Shown piece after piece: positions 23,510-36,245 of a DNA stretch of 64,000 bases. The DNA comes from Carya illinoinensis (lineage: Eukaryota > Streptophyta > Magnoliopsida > Fagales > Juglandaceae). The notes beneath the pieces are model-generated. The model saw only the letters and a program-made list of their open reading frames with translations. It made no database searches and was not told the DNA's origin. The DNA is taken from the NCBI RefSeq assembly GCF_018687715.1, contig NC_056757.1, positions 7,203,501 to 7,267,500 on the forward strand, written 5' to 3'. Each line of letters starts with the position of its first letter. Positions within the stretch are counted from its first letter, which is position 1. The position numbers and the translations under genes were made by a program.

Positions 23510-25204
23510 ATCTAACTAGTGCTGAGTTTACAAGAGGAAATCTTCTATTGTTATACATTTCTTTCAGTTGCACCTTTCTCAATCTGGTCAGGACAGAGAT
23601 GAGAAGGAAAATTGCACTCTGTAAAAGGTTTGAAAAAAAGAGAACACACTATACCCCTCGGTTTCAAAAAACCAGGGGACTGTCCTTGCCTTTAGCAAGA
23701 AAAACTCCACAGCTCACACAAGAGACTTCAGTTTGATGAGGGTTCAGTTGTACTAGATTTGAGGCCAGGATGTTACTCTCAAAGCCTTCAATACTTTGCG
23801 TGTCAAACACACATTTCATCAACTGATTTTTCTGCCCAGTTTTGTAGGCACCATGAGAGCCAAACTTCTCGGGAACTATTTTTTAGAATATGCCATAGAC
23901 GAAGTCTATGTTGTCTTTATGGAAAGACAATAACAATTACATTTTTCATTACTTTGTCTTGATCTGTGATAATAGCTTTTGGAGCTATAATATCCATACA
24001 CTGCAACCAGGTTTGATATCCCATATCTATTCGTCAGGTATGTAGTATCGAATGTTACCACATCACCAAAATACTAATAGGCTGCCCTACTACGTGGGTC
24101 TCCCCAAAAGACATTCTTCAACCTCTCATCATCATCTAAATCTATCAAAGTAAAAAACATGTCATTCTTGTACTGCATCCTACAAACATACTCTCAAAGT
24201 GCTCTAGCATCTTCTTTCCCAAGTCGTAGATGTTTTGTCTTGTCAATATAATTGCAAAAATATTTTTTCAAAAAGGGGAGGTTCTCGAATCCACCAGCGC
24301 CAATAGCAAGAGATCCAAAGCTCTTATTCATTTGGATGTCAACTAAATCGTTTGTATTTATGACTTTTCACAAACTCACACACTTCTCTGTTACATCAAA
24401 AGAATCTGGATTTCTATGGACTGAGACCGTGATTATGGGTATTATGAACAATTGTCAACTGCAACTTTCCATTGAATTTTAAGGCATTTATCTTTGCCTT
24501 ACAATCTGTCTTTTCTGTCGGATGTGATTTGGCGATATTCCACATCCTATTCTAAGCCTTCCCACCATGGGCACAACCAAGGGTGACATATCTAACATTG
24601 TCATCCTTTGTGTCATCACTCCAAACCCGTATTTCTTAGCATATTCCTTATAATACTCAATTAATTTTTCAAAAGAATTAAACTACATACCCAACTTTGG
24701 CTCCTCAATCATATCACCACCATCTATTTGCATTGTCTGAGGTGTCTCAGCACTGCCACCATCGGTTTTCCTAGAATCTGGTCTATCCTCTTTACTTGTT
24801 TCAACTCTAGAGGAGATACATGGCGCTACAGTTTTTCTACAATTGGGTGCATCCTCTTTACCAACTCTTGCGCTTGTTACGGAACTTGTATTGATGAGAG
24901 GCGTCGGAGGTCTCATCCCATATTGAAATGGATATTGGTTGCCATGTAGATATGGCAAAAAAGCAAGTGACTACGTAGGCACTGCTCCATAATAACTAAG
25001 CATGTAATATACGAAGGTAGGACAAGTTATTGGTATGTCCTAACATAAAAACAATAATGATAATTAGCAACCACAATGTTAATGTATTATGAAAATAAAC
25101 ATCAACTCAATCCAACAAAATTTTTAAATAATATAACATACCAGAGTTGGTGTATTTGAGCTAGATAGTGTTAACGGAGGTGGGTTTTCTTCCCCTTTTT
25201 TCAT

Positions 25205-25568
25205 GATGACAATCCCAAAAACACCTATATATACACACAATAAGTATAATTAATACAGAAAAAATTTCTAGAATTGGAACAAATCCCAAAAATTCTAACT
25301 CAATAATTAATCTAATAGGCCTAGTTCATTAAGATTTCAAGATAGAAAAAATAGAGCATACATCCATTGATAGCAGTTAATTCAAACACCATGTGCAAAT
25401 GAAACCAGCTTCAATACCTACATTGTGGACTCCCTGGTAATATTTTGGGAAAGTTATTTAAGTTTTCTGGCTGATGTTTAACCATTGAATAAAAAAATAG
25501 CAATGTCTCTGTCTACTTCAATAAAGAGATTACAAGTACTTCAATTTTTGTAAGTTTGATGCTAGAGT
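25205..25568. other. Upstream region of FAR1 pseudogene
   Basis: 364 bp between the FAR1-related ATG and the CACTA left end. No coding sequence or clear promoter motif stands out. The CACTA insertion separated this gene from whatever lay further upstream (now 36246 onward). Confidence 0.4.
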
Positions 25569-26030
25569 CACTACAACCGGGTATGCTTTTTGCCGCGCCA
25601 TAAAACCGTCGCAATAGATGAACAAACTGTCGAAAATACCCTTCAGCCACGTTTTGTCCATCGCAGACAGACCCCCGCGATTTTACCCTGACATATGTTC
25701 TGGTTTTCGCCGATAAGGGAACCGCCGCATGTTGCCTTGAATCTCCGGCGATTTAGACGCCGAGAAATCCATAAAATCGGCTGCCGTTATTACTTTCCAT
25801 CAACCTAGCCTTGTCGCCGCAAAGAGAGAACAACTCCTGCGATCTACACGTCGTCGGTTTGGAGAACCAAAATCTCGGCACTTAACAAAGCTGTCAAGAA
25901 ATCTTTCCTGCGGTGTAATCGACTGCCGAAGAAATGCTGGGAAGCATGCAAACCAAATTTACGGCATCTAACCCAAACGCCGATTCTAATTTCATGCGGT
26001 GAGGTATCTACGGTTTTTTGGCACAATTGG
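25569..26030. repeat. CACTA left subterminal repeat region
   Basis: Contains many cggcg, gccgc and tgcggc motifs in both orientations (ttgccgcgcc near 25591, cgccgcaaag near 25813, cctgcggtg near 25907). Such arrays are where the TNPA-type protein binds in characterised CACTA elements. The 60-residue ORF at 25844-26026 is incidental. Confidence 0.7.
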
Positions 26031-28187
26031 GTTTTTACTGGGATTTTACCAGGTAAGACTCTTACGTCCCATAACTATTAATTGCTTGCATGAATTCCAC
26101 AAATTTGGGTTTAAAATTTCACAAAATCTCATAAATTTTGACCAATTTCCCCAAATTTCGTGATGACAAAATTTGGAAAAAAATGGTACCAAAAATCTCA
26201 TTCTTGCGTTCTGCACATGCGTATGACATTCAAGGTATTGGTGTTTGAGCATTATTTGCGCTAGCTGGATGGATAAGTTTTTTTTTTTCTTGGCACCTTA
26301 TACATTCAAGGTACGCTTGAGCATGTTGTTCTTTCATGAGTTTATCTCCAATTAATATTGGATCTGAGATGATATGGTAATTACTTGAACATTCATGATG
26401 ATCATGACACAGACATATATGACCATGGTACTGCATCACTATATATATTCTATTCTCAGATTTTCAATGCTTGTCACTATATAATACATCATAGATGATC
26501 AATTTTACCCTATTCGAAGAACCAGATGCAATGATATATTGATACAATGATTTCCAATGGCTGCATCTGATTGTAAAACATGCCAAATTAACCCTAATCA
26601 TCATCAATATGTCCAACTAGCACATTTATAATACCAGCATGCTATAAAAGAAATTGGCCACTAGACATGAGTATGCTATATATATACTAAAGAAACTGGA
26701 GGGCAGTTTCTACCTGATGAGATGATCATCTTATCAGCTAGAAAATACTCTTTAAAAGATTCACATTTCATAACTTAGTTTAGCAGTACTAAAACAGAGC
26801 ATCCATAGTTGCTATGTCAACAAGCCAGCAATCCTACTAACTCTACATCTACATGTACATACTCCACATGAATTTTTACACTTAGAAGTTCTTTGGGGTA
26901 TTGGCTAGCACATCCCAAAAAAGCTTTGCCCTCGGAAGGTGAATTAATGACCTGTTACAAAAACCATCAATAAAATGGAATCAGACCATCTAATCCTGCA
27001 GGCATTAAAAAAAACAATTAAGCAAACCACTAGTTTCCTCCATGCATCCAATTCCATATAACCACCAACCTAGAATAAGTTATGGTATACCATGCATCAT
27101 GAAGTACTTGCAATGGCCAAACATCTAAAGACATGTAATTTATATTCCTTCAGCCCAACACAGTCTAAACAAAATTTAGCTCATTGAATAGATGGAATTG
27201 GTCGATAGCTGGGATTTATTTGTGGTTCAGTTATATAGGGTATAAGGAAATGAAGGGTCTACATGTCATTTATATACAAGCACAAAATTCATAGCCTTTT
27301 CCTAATCCATATTTGCAATGATGAGATAATTTGAACGTCATGAGTTTATATTTACCTGATGTTGGCAGGGCCACGACCAACCTCTTTTCTATACAAGAAA
27401 CCTGTATATGATAACAATAATTTCAGTTAATGTGTGGTTTAATTTACACAATTTGCTCATGCTAACTATATCAAACCATTTTATTAGAGCACATACATAA
27501 GGGCATTATTGTGAGGAACTTGTCTAGACAATATTGCATTAAAGCATAGCTGTAAAGTTTTCTATACATTAAATACTTAAACTAAATATCTGCATGCAAT
27601 AGGGTATAATTTCATAGCTGGCCAATTTACCAACCTACTAGTGTAATTTAATAGCATGCAGTCAATATTAGAGGGCTACTTCTCTAATCTAGTCTGATAC
27701 TACAGCATGTTATCCTCACAATGCTTATTCTATGAAATAATTGGAAACTTAAAGCAGCATATATGCTCACTTTGATTATATTGAGATATATATCATCAGT
27801 GAATAAGGTATACATGAGCTGTCAAACCATTACTAAAATAGAGATATCCCTATTCTTACTATTCCTACTTCATTCATTTAATGAAATACCCTTGTTTCCC
27901 TCCCTTTTACTAACAACATTTAAAATACGTAATACTTTTGGGATGAACTACTCACAAAGCCAAGTAACCAGGAAAACATTTTTAGAAAAAAAAAATTTTA
28001 ACTGTGCAAGTTCCCACATTACCTCCATGAACTTCCTTCATCCTCTCCAACAACATTCCCTATGAATAATGGTAGACAAAAGTAATGCTACTATACCAAT
28101 ATCTCCCCACCACAACTTCATCAAAATAGGTTAGTAAAAGTGTGACAAAAAAAAAAATAGTAGGTACTGCTAGCTTGCAGCAGATGC
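26031..28187. other. CACTA interior, left, no gene recognised
   Basis: About 2.1 kb downstream of the TNPA-like gene, AT-rich with scattered short ORFs that show no family resemblance. It probably holds 3' UTR and spacer. Confidence 0.5.
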
Positions 28188-30783
28188 TTAAAGAATTGCA
28201 GCATAAGTCTCTCTTTGAGACTCTAATTCTGTCTCCATATCTGTCATTCTCATGTTTACACGTGTTTCATATTCTCGTATATTCTCCTGCATAGCCATTA
28301 GACCAGTTTCAATCTCTTTCAGGCAATTTTGGTAATACTCTGAATTTTTTCTATTTTGTTCATTTTCCTCGACAAGTCGTTCATACTCCTCATTGGGTAC
28401 TCCAGGTACTTTAGGAGATTCTGGCATCACATAATGGCCCAGCCCTCTGGAATATCCTGGTCTATGTCCCAAAACCTCCCTAAATATGGTTGCTGCAGCG
28501 TCATCTGTGCGAGCATCTGGTTCTTTCGCATTCATCTTTTCAACCATCTGATTCTGTTGCATGAATCAGATCCACCATTACCATCATTTCACTAACAACT
28601 TAACTTATAAGCTTACACAAGTACTTATGTGCAAATATATTATGTCCAGTGTAGTTGGTGTGATAATACTAGTGCAGGTAGTTGCTTAAATTAGAAATAT
28701 GCTCACATAATTGTCTTATGTGGTTGGTGTGATAAATCTGCCCTTTTTGCTTGACCAATGCACATCTTTGTAGAAATCAATCAAATTCTTGTCTTTCTAC
28801 TTGAACATAAAAACACCATGGAATTAATATAGTATTCAAAATATTGACCCACATCTTTGAGCCACAACATATAGGATATTAAAATTATTGCAATACCTTC
28901 CTCTCCATTAGTACAACAAATGATGTCCTTCCGCTTGTATGGTTGACCTTTTGTTTACTCCTATTTTCTTTGTTTTGACTGGACATTTTCTGCAACAAAA
29001 CATAAATTTTCAGTTTGCTTGAGTTGTTATGAATGCATGCCAATAGGATAGTTATGTTGTTTCGGGATATTATAAAGTAATTTATAACATTTCTAGAAAC
29101 ATAATAGATCACATGCCAAACATGAACAATAGGATCTGAAGTACTATGCACAGCTTGCATACAACTCACTAGTCTATGTTAGCTTCCATCTTTCCCATAA
29201 GAAACCAACGGAGAGGCCTGTCCATAGGAGTTCAATACAGTTCTTATTTCTTGCTTAGCATGAAGGAATCATTTTTGTACTATTTATGAAGTTATCTTGC
29301 ACATGAAATTTGATTACACTTTCATATCCTTGAGCCAAAATCAGATAAACAAACATGTAGCAGTGATATATTTACCATTATCCATGTCCCTACAAAAGGT
29401 AAATAAAAAATAACATATATATACATCATTTTCATTATCATAGCTTGGATATTTTGTCTTACAATTAAACATGATTTGTAAGTACATGCCACAAAGTTCT
29501 TTAGTGTAGCTTTTCATTTAATGCTAATTCCTACTCGAACAAGTTATTTTTGCAAGTCAGCCACATATTTAGTTAATGACATGAATTTCTTGATGAATAT
29601 ATAGTGTCTTACCTTGAATGAATCACTCCCCCACCGATTGCATAACCACTCCCAGACTGGCTGCCCTACCAACCCACCTCCATTAGCTAGTGCCTCTGCA
29701 TGTGTTGCATAACTCAAGTATTTTCTGTGTAGCTTGTAATGAAATGCATTGTATGCACGGGATAGCTGACTTGTGACAGTCCGCTGATGATTTTTTTTTG
29801 TCCAATCAAGGACAAAATCAACCTATCAATTTCATTGAGTTAATAACCGATCAATATTGCTTTTTAGGAGACTATTTGCACAAATGTCTGAATAACTCAT
29901 AAACCAGCAGACCAATATTTTTCTCTAAGTATCTTCCAAAAACTGAAATAACCCATTAACTTTTTTAACTCATACAACAAGCTTCATTATTTTACCTATC
30001 CTAAAAAGCAAGCTTCATTTATTTTCAATTCACATTTTCAAGTTCAGATTGTAGATATATAAGTTATAATAAGCAGGAAAACTCTGTTCATATTACAGAT
30101 TCACCCAGACATTCAACATTCTTGTATTGTGCCTCTCTACCATTTCTTTGGAAAATTCTAATTATCTAAAGTTATTACTAAAAACAGAGCATATGACAAT
30201 AAAAAGTATATCAGAGCCATACTCGAACACGTTCAGACAACTCCTCTTTCTCCTTTGCATCGACAACACTCCAGCTAATATGTCTCATTTCTGCGTAGTG
30301 CTTAATGATCCATGTCACTCGAGTTGTGTATACTATCCTATTGTTACATGATGGACCTATCTTCCCATCTTTGATTTCAAGTGGTATCTTGCCATACTTT
30401 CGCATCCTCTCAAACTCTATACCTTTGGCTACACCTCTTACACGTTTACTAGTGTTTGGTACTATACCAGCAACACAAACAGTCAGCAGTTAAATAAATA
30501 AACCATGTATATTATACCTCTTTGTTGTGTATTATTTATTAATCCCTTAATAAATATATGTCCAATATACTTACCATTGCCGGCCTGTTGTATTCACTCC
30601 TGTATTCACCTTTGCAGGAGTAGTAGATGGATGCAAAAATGATGGATTCAACTCATCTGGGGGTTGAGTGGAATCATCAGAGTCCACTTCAGCTTCGTCT
30701 CTCAAAGTCCAACCTGCTGGTTCTGGATGTGGGTTTCGTCCAATGGGCTGCAACACTCCTCTCCCTCTCTGTGTGTGACTCAT
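28188..30783 (-). CDS. CACTA TNPA-like protein (Transposase_24), five exons
   Basis: Proposed exons on the minus strand: 30783-30575 (start MSHTQRGRG), about 30462-30223, 29822-29613, 28989-28897, 28553-28188. Exons 2-5 join cleanly in phase 0 with GT-AG junctions. Exon 2 reads RVRGVAKGIEFERMRKYGKI and SWSVVDAKEKEELSERVR. Exon 3 reads VDFVLDWTKKNHQRTVTSQL, YNAFHYKLHRKYL and WEWLCNRWGSDSFK. Exon 4 ends SFVVLMERK. Exon 5 reads RPGYSRGLGHYVMPESP, then a charged coiled coil. This matches the plant Ptta/En/Spm Transposase_24 family, which binds the subterminal repeats. The join of exon 1 to exon 2 does not keep phase with the sites I can see, so exon 1 or its splice is uncertain. Exons 2-5 have no stop. 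Confidence 0.75.
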
Positions 30784-33486
30784 TGCGAAGGCACTATGGT
30801 ACTCATGAGAAGTCAAGAAAAGAGAAGCAAGTAAATATATAATGAGTAAACTGTATACTACTTCAGCTAACAGTTTTGTAGTTGACACTAAAAAGACCCA
30901 AAGGATGGAAGCAATTGCAACTCGAAATGCACAAAATTCAAATGTTCAACTAGAGCCCGATAAAGCATGAAGCAACTTAAATAGAACAACTCCTAAGATG
31001 GAAAGCAAGAGAGCCTGGATAATGAAGCACGGCGGCTGGACAGAATGGTGATGTACCTCCTCTCTCTCTACAAGTAGAATTAATGGAGGGTACAAGCTTG
31101 CAGAATTTTGCAACCCAACTTTATGCTCCACCAAGCCGAAATGCTCCACCCAGCAGAAACTTGAGGAAATATACCCAATATGCTCTGGTTTGATAGCTAT
31201 ACTGATCCTCGTATAGGTAATGAAAATTTGCTTTCCCGCTTGCTATTGTGCTCATCTCCCGCGCTTTGCCCTGGCTCTAGTTAGTAGATTCAGTACTAGT
31301 AGTAGGTGAGATAAATCGACATCCATCAGTCGCAGTTAGCCATAATTTGCTGGCCAGCAGCTTCTGTACTAAGTAGCAGTGATGTTGAGCAACCGTATTT
31401 ACAAGTTATGTGGGGAAGACACGTCTGAACCTTAACATGCACAATATGAGATGTATGTAAAATATATCAGATAGTATGAATATAAGAAAATTTATTATTC
31501 AGTATCTCCATATAATTAATGTACATACTTTATATTCAAATAATATTTTGGATAATCTATATCATCACACGTGTATTTGCTAACAAGTTTTTAACAATAG
31601 AGCTTTGGAAATATATTGGCTGGACAATCATGATAATCATTAGTATTATATAATAATATAATAATTTTTAAGCGTACGTAATACATATATCTCCGTCAGG
31701 CTTCTCATGTATAATTTATTATGGATATTTATCATTCTATAAATTTATGCATACTATATAGTATAGATGTTGTATTACTATATAATGAATAAATAAATAA
31801 TCCAATATGAGGATTTGAATGATATAACCAAAGTGAAATTCATCGTATATTATTTTACTATTAAATATTTTGTGGTTGATAGATATTCTAATATAGAGAT
31901 TTATGTGAATGGAATAGTCAACATTCATCTTACATTTATCAAATGTGTCTTTTAGCTTAGGCTAATCCATTGAATGATGCTCTAAAGAACTATCAATATC
32001 TGCACATTTCTAAATATATCATTATTCTATATACTAGCGGCAACTAAAAGTGATACGTACAATTATATATATGATACAATTAAATTAAATCATATATTGG
32101 CTGGACAATTATATATATGATACTAATTATTCTACATTTCTAAATATATCAATATTCTATATCTATATCATTATATATATGATACAATTAAATTACAAAT
32201 GCAGATAAATCATTAGTATTAATATAAACTTCTAGTAGAATATATAGGACATTTAAAAATGGTAGTTGATCAAGAAAGGCGTGTTGGATGGTGTGGATTA
32301 TAGGTCACTTGTTGTACACCTAAAAGAATGATTATACCCATGAAAATAATAGATAAACACTTTCAATATTTCCTCAAATATGCCATGGTGATATATATGA
32401 CTATTCTCTTCTTCAAAACACCACTTAATTGATTATTTAAATGCCTCTATTTATAGACATAATCTGGACATCAATTACATATGCAATATCACTGCAACTA
32501 ATTAACATATATAGTCAATTTCTTCAACTACTCATGTATGTTACATTTTTTTTTTCAAAGACTATCCCACTTAATACTATCTCACATAGTAGTTGAAGGA
32601 ATACTATATCATCTGAGCTCAAATCACGCATAGCAGATCACTATATATATAGTATCGTCGGATGATCACCAGTAGTAATTATCATGCCAAAAATCGTTGC
32701 ATTTTTCTGTACGGGTACTGTATGGCTGTTTGGGTACATGCATTTATCATGGCCTTTAAATTACGGACCTAGATGGAGGGTACATGATCAACCTCTGCCA
32801 CCATCTCACTTTAAAAATAAAAACATAACATGACTTGCATATCCACATTAAAATGAGATAAATCCTGCAATTTAATAATACATCCCTGCATAATCCATAT
32901 TTTCAATTCATGAACCATAAGCAAGTTCAAAATCTTGGGGAGTACTCGAATCAGACCATTGCCTACATGAATACATATTTAAATAATTTGAAGCATTCAA
33001 CATGAAAGGGTTTCCCTTTTTTCATCGTACAAGCAGTTTACAACACTAGGAAATACAATAAAGCCTCCCCAGTACAACAATAGTTCCTTGAGCTCTCACG
33101 CCATTACTGTGAAGCCAACTACAAGAAGTGAAAATTCCCCAGTACAAATTTGTGGTTGACCTTGCTGGAAGCGATGATCAGCAAACGATTCATACATTTT
33201 CCCACTTAGGCCACATGAAGGATAACACCTGTAAAAACAGCATGATGTTACCCACCCAATATTTTACATAAATGGCAAAGCACATACATTTTCAGGTTCT
33301 AGAGTATAAAGAATCACATTAATATATATCATCTTTACAGAGTCTGAAAACTGTAAAACCAATAAAACAACAACATATCAAAGTGAGTACTCGACCCCGG
33401 GCCCACAAGTATTTATCAAAGAAAAGCAACACCCCCAGCCCGTAAGTGTTTTCCAGTGATCAATAAAATCATGAGATTCATTAGCA
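30784..33486. other. CACTA interior between the two genes
   Basis: About 2.7 kb where an autonomous CACTA would carry the rest of the TNP2 transposase. I see no DDE core or other coding similarity, only AT-rich sequence with short unsupported ORFs. It includes the promoter side of the TNPA-like gene. Confidence 0.5.
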
Positions 33487-33762
33487 CTATTGAAAGACAT
33501 TGTCTGACTCATGGACACTCCAACTATCACACTCCCCATGGAATATCCAATGTGTATAAGTAGGATCAATACCTATCGTGAATAGATGATCTTCAACTTC
33601 ATTGAATGGTAGGAATAGGTTATTTCGGCATCTCCGACATGGACACCTTATGGTAGTTTGTCCAGGTGCATGGGTCTTTGCCATGGTGAGGAGAGTGTTA
33701 ATCCCTTCACCATATTCACGTGAGGTAAACCTATTTGGCACGTGCATCTAATTCTTGTCCAT
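33487..33762 (-). pseudogene. CACTA TNP2-like N-terminal (Transpos_assoc) remnant
   Basis: The frame reads MDKN, then TAG, then MHVPNRFTSREYGEGINTLL, IRCPCRRCRNN and HLFTIGIDPTYTHWIFHGE. This is the Transpos_assoc domain at the start of plant CACTA TNP2 transposases; the CPCxxC zinc-binding pattern is intact. The TAG (33750-33748) sits where the family has Trp (MDKSWM), so TGG became TAG. The reading decays after the FHGE motif and no DDE domain follows. Confidence 0.8.
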
Positions 33763-35560
33763 TTTTCTGTGTCAATCGATTAAGGGGTATGAATGAAACC
33801 TTAAGTAAATCAATGAAATAATTAATCTAGGTAGGTAAAAGTGATTAATTAAACAATATAAGAACAAATAAATTAATGGTTTCAAACACCCATCATTTAA
33901 GTCTATTTACACGTCACTAATTCCAATTTTGCCTCGAATCAAACATGCCAAAAACATATTTTTAGCAGATAATTCGGGCATAAGTTATATGTACATCACA
34001 TAAAACATGCCACAACAAAGGATTGTATGACTGGACAGATCTGTCAATTGAACATTCCAATAGAGAAGTCCTTCTACAAGATATATATGTCACGTGTTAA
34101 AATCATGACCAATGCTTTCTCTAACATGTTACGCTACGCGGGTATAGTCTTCTATAATATACCATGAGCAAAAGAAATGACCAATATGAAATGCCATAAT
34201 ATTTGGGACAATATTAAAGTCTGTCATCAACACACAAATATGAGATAGTGATCCTGCTTCTCTATATGATTGTAATTCTTTTAATCACATACTTCACACT
34301 CATATTCACCGGTGCATTCACATAACTCAAGTCTTTACATGCCTCATTTTTATGACAATTCATATAGGATTGGTACACAGCATTTATATAATCAGACCAT
34401 TCAAAGAATATAGAGCTATGAGACAACAAAAAGCCTCAACAAAAGATAGTATAAACATTGCCTAAATTATCTGTCAATATTGAGTCAATAGCTGGAAATA
34501 AAAATTGCTGAAAGAAGATTGTCCTAGTCGAAATTGAATCATGCAAGAAGAAATTGAACAGCAAGCTAGCTAGCGTGCTAGTTAGTCTATGTATCAGTAA
34601 GCTTTTGCTTGTTAGTCAAGTTAGCTAGCAAGCTTGCTAGGTTGCTGTCCAATATTTATGTCCAAAATATTGGACAGCAACAAAAAAGTACTGATAATTT
34701 AGGCACCACAACCGGGCATTAGATTTTGCTGTCCAATATTTTGCTGGTTATGTCCAAAGCTAGCTAGCTTGCTGGTTATGTCCAAGCTAGCTAGTAATCT
34801 TACATTATACAAATAGTATTTACATTGAACTAGACAAGATCGTACAGTATTACTCTCTATTAAGTTGTTTGGGGCATTTGTTGGGGTCATAGATAACATG
34901 TTTCCTTCTTTGCAATCTATCACGTTTTGATTAGTACTTTTTCATTTTCTAGTGCTAAATTTGTCTCTTTTTTATTATAACTATATATGATAATTTAGAT
35001 TGTTCTTGAAATTTTCAAAAAGGTTTGGGAATTTCCTCTAAGCCTAAAGCATTAGGTATTTCTACAACAAAACAGTGATCGATATCTTAAAATGAATACA
35101 CTTTGATCATTCAGAAATATGTCAATTTAATTCACAAACTAAGATATTTGAACGTCCTAATTGATCTACAGATCTGAAAGAAAAAGTTAGATATGACCAC
35201 TTGCATCAAAAACCCACTCAAGAGATCTTCTATAATTCCTATATTACCTTGTAATTTAAGCAAGCTTCAAATGGTAATTACAAGAAAGGGTAATTGACAA
35301 ACCAGTTAAAATTTAAAATAAAAAACAGGGCAATTAAGCTTTTAGACTAGAGCAGTAATTCAACCGGGTTGTTGTTTGTTTCTTTGTGCATTTTAATTTC
35401 CTCTTTCTAAATTAGACTTTGAATGAGTCAAGCAAGAAAGTTGCACCGATCTATTGAAGCTATCATTCACATTCCACGATTTTAAATTAACTAATTTAAC
35501 TAATTAACCATCTCTCTAGGCCTAGAGGTAATTACCAGAGTTGCGTTGGCTGAAAATAGG
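33763..35560. other. CACTA interior, right, with GCTAGC cluster and hairpin
   Basis: Non-coding. At 34560-34800 it holds many gctagc and gctagctagc motifs plus three copies of a tgctgtccaatatt sequence, two of which form a perfect 16-bp hairpin (34642-34657 with 34665-34680). The rest is AT-rich with no gene. Confidence 0.55.
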
Positions 35561-36245
35561 ATGGCCGGCTGCTATGGCAACACGGTGGGGAGCATGCCGA
35601 ATCAAGGTACTGGGGCAGCCTAGGGAGAGAGAGGGTTGAACAAGAGAGAGAGAGAGAGAGAGACGACGAACAGCTGGACGGAAGAAATTAAGGTTTAGAA
35701 TATATGATTACCAGGTATCGGAGACGACTCCGGCAGCAAAGGCGACGGCCTGACGACCGACGGTGCAGCTACTCGTCAAGATGGAATCGTCGGCGTAGCA
35801 GGGGAGAAATTTGGGGAAAATCTGCTGCAGCTAGGGTGACCATCGCATCATCTCAATTAAATACCCCTGTTTGTTGCGGCGCTAGATATTTCGCCGTAAT
35901 AGCTCTCCCAGACGCTTATTGCAGCGCTAAGTGCAGACGCCCCTGGCCCAACTTTATTGCAGCGAACCGGTATCGCGGCAATAGCTCCATGTTGAATAAA
36001 TTTACGGCAACAGTTTAATTCTCCAGTAGTAAACCCATTCTCAAATGCCAAAAAGTCACTTAAACGTTCTCTCACTTCGGCGATTAGATTTGCTGCACAT
36101 AGAAAACGCCAAAAATAATATTTCTTTCCAGCGGTAGATATAGTCGTAGTTAACTCTTTATATGATAATAAAGTGAATGAAATTTTGCCACGAAAAATAG
36201 CCGCAGGAAAGAAAAACGCAGTAAAAGACTAGTTATGTTGTAGTG
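35561..36245. repeat. CACTA right subterminal region
   Basis: GC-rich right end of the element. It has a (GA)n tract at 35642-35662 and repeated TTGCGGCG/TTGCAGCG motifs (35874, 35918, 35955) with inverted forms (cgcggcaa near 35974, cggcaac near 36004). It probably also contains the 5' UTR of the TNP2-like gene. The ORFs at 35704-36018 and 35857-36075 follow these repeats and are unlikely to be genes. Confidence 0.65.

Larger units (their letters stand above)
17981..23774 (-). mobile_element. L1-type LINE, near full length, decayed
   Basis: A 5794-bp insertion in the FAR1-related pseudogene, flanked by a 14-bp target duplication with one mismatch: actctcaaagtctt (17967-17980) and actctcaaagcctt (23775-23788). 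The poly(A) tail is seen as a T-rich run at 17981-18005. Order on the minus strand: 5' UTR, ORF1 (DUF4283/zinc-knuckle type), then ORF2 with endonuclease, reverse transcriptase, zf-RVT and RNase H. The ORFs carry stops and frameshifts, so it is dead. Removing it restores the continuity of the FAR1 reading across VFDTQSIEGFES and SYWEGLINTYNLHENTW. Confidence 0.92.
16905..25204 (-). pseudogene. FAR1-related (FRS) transposase-derived gene, broken by an L1
   Basis: FAR1-related proteins are DNA-binding regulators descended from MULE transposases. The parts visible on the minus strand are: exon 1 (25204-25142, MKKGEENPPP); exon 2 from 25039; a FAR1 DNA-binding zinc region split by a frameshift (around 24660-24440: FNSFEKLIEYYKEYAKKYGF, then LGCAHGGK, KTDCKAKI, HNTHNHGLSP); the transposase core with DVVTFDTTYL (about 24060); then, beyond the L1, LHENTWLQSLY and GYVHARTNLKEFVD (about 17930-17750), a SWIM-like CRLF region (about 17430) and a C-terminal KGKK-like tail (16960-17040). 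Defects include a TAG at 24973-24971, other stops, frameshifts and the 5.8-kb L1 insertion. It is clearly non-functional. Confidence 0.85.
25569..36245 (-). mobile_element. CACTA (En/Spm) DNA transposon, non-autonomous
   Basis: The left end CACTACAAC (25569) and the right end GTTGTAGTG (36245) are perfect inverted repeats for 9 bp and looser after that. They are flanked by the 3-bp target duplication AGT (25566-25568 and 36246-36248). Both subterminal regions are GC-rich with repeated TTGCGGCG-like motifs. The minus strand carries a spliced Transposase_24/TNPA-like gene and only the N-terminal Transpos_assoc domain of a TNP2-like gene. No DDE transposase core was found, so it would need a partner element to move. 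Length is 10,677 bp. Confidence 0.9.

Noticed and set aside
35704..36075. Arg-rich ORFs at the right end of the CACTA element
   Set aside because: They follow GC-rich subterminal repeats and have no supporting domain.
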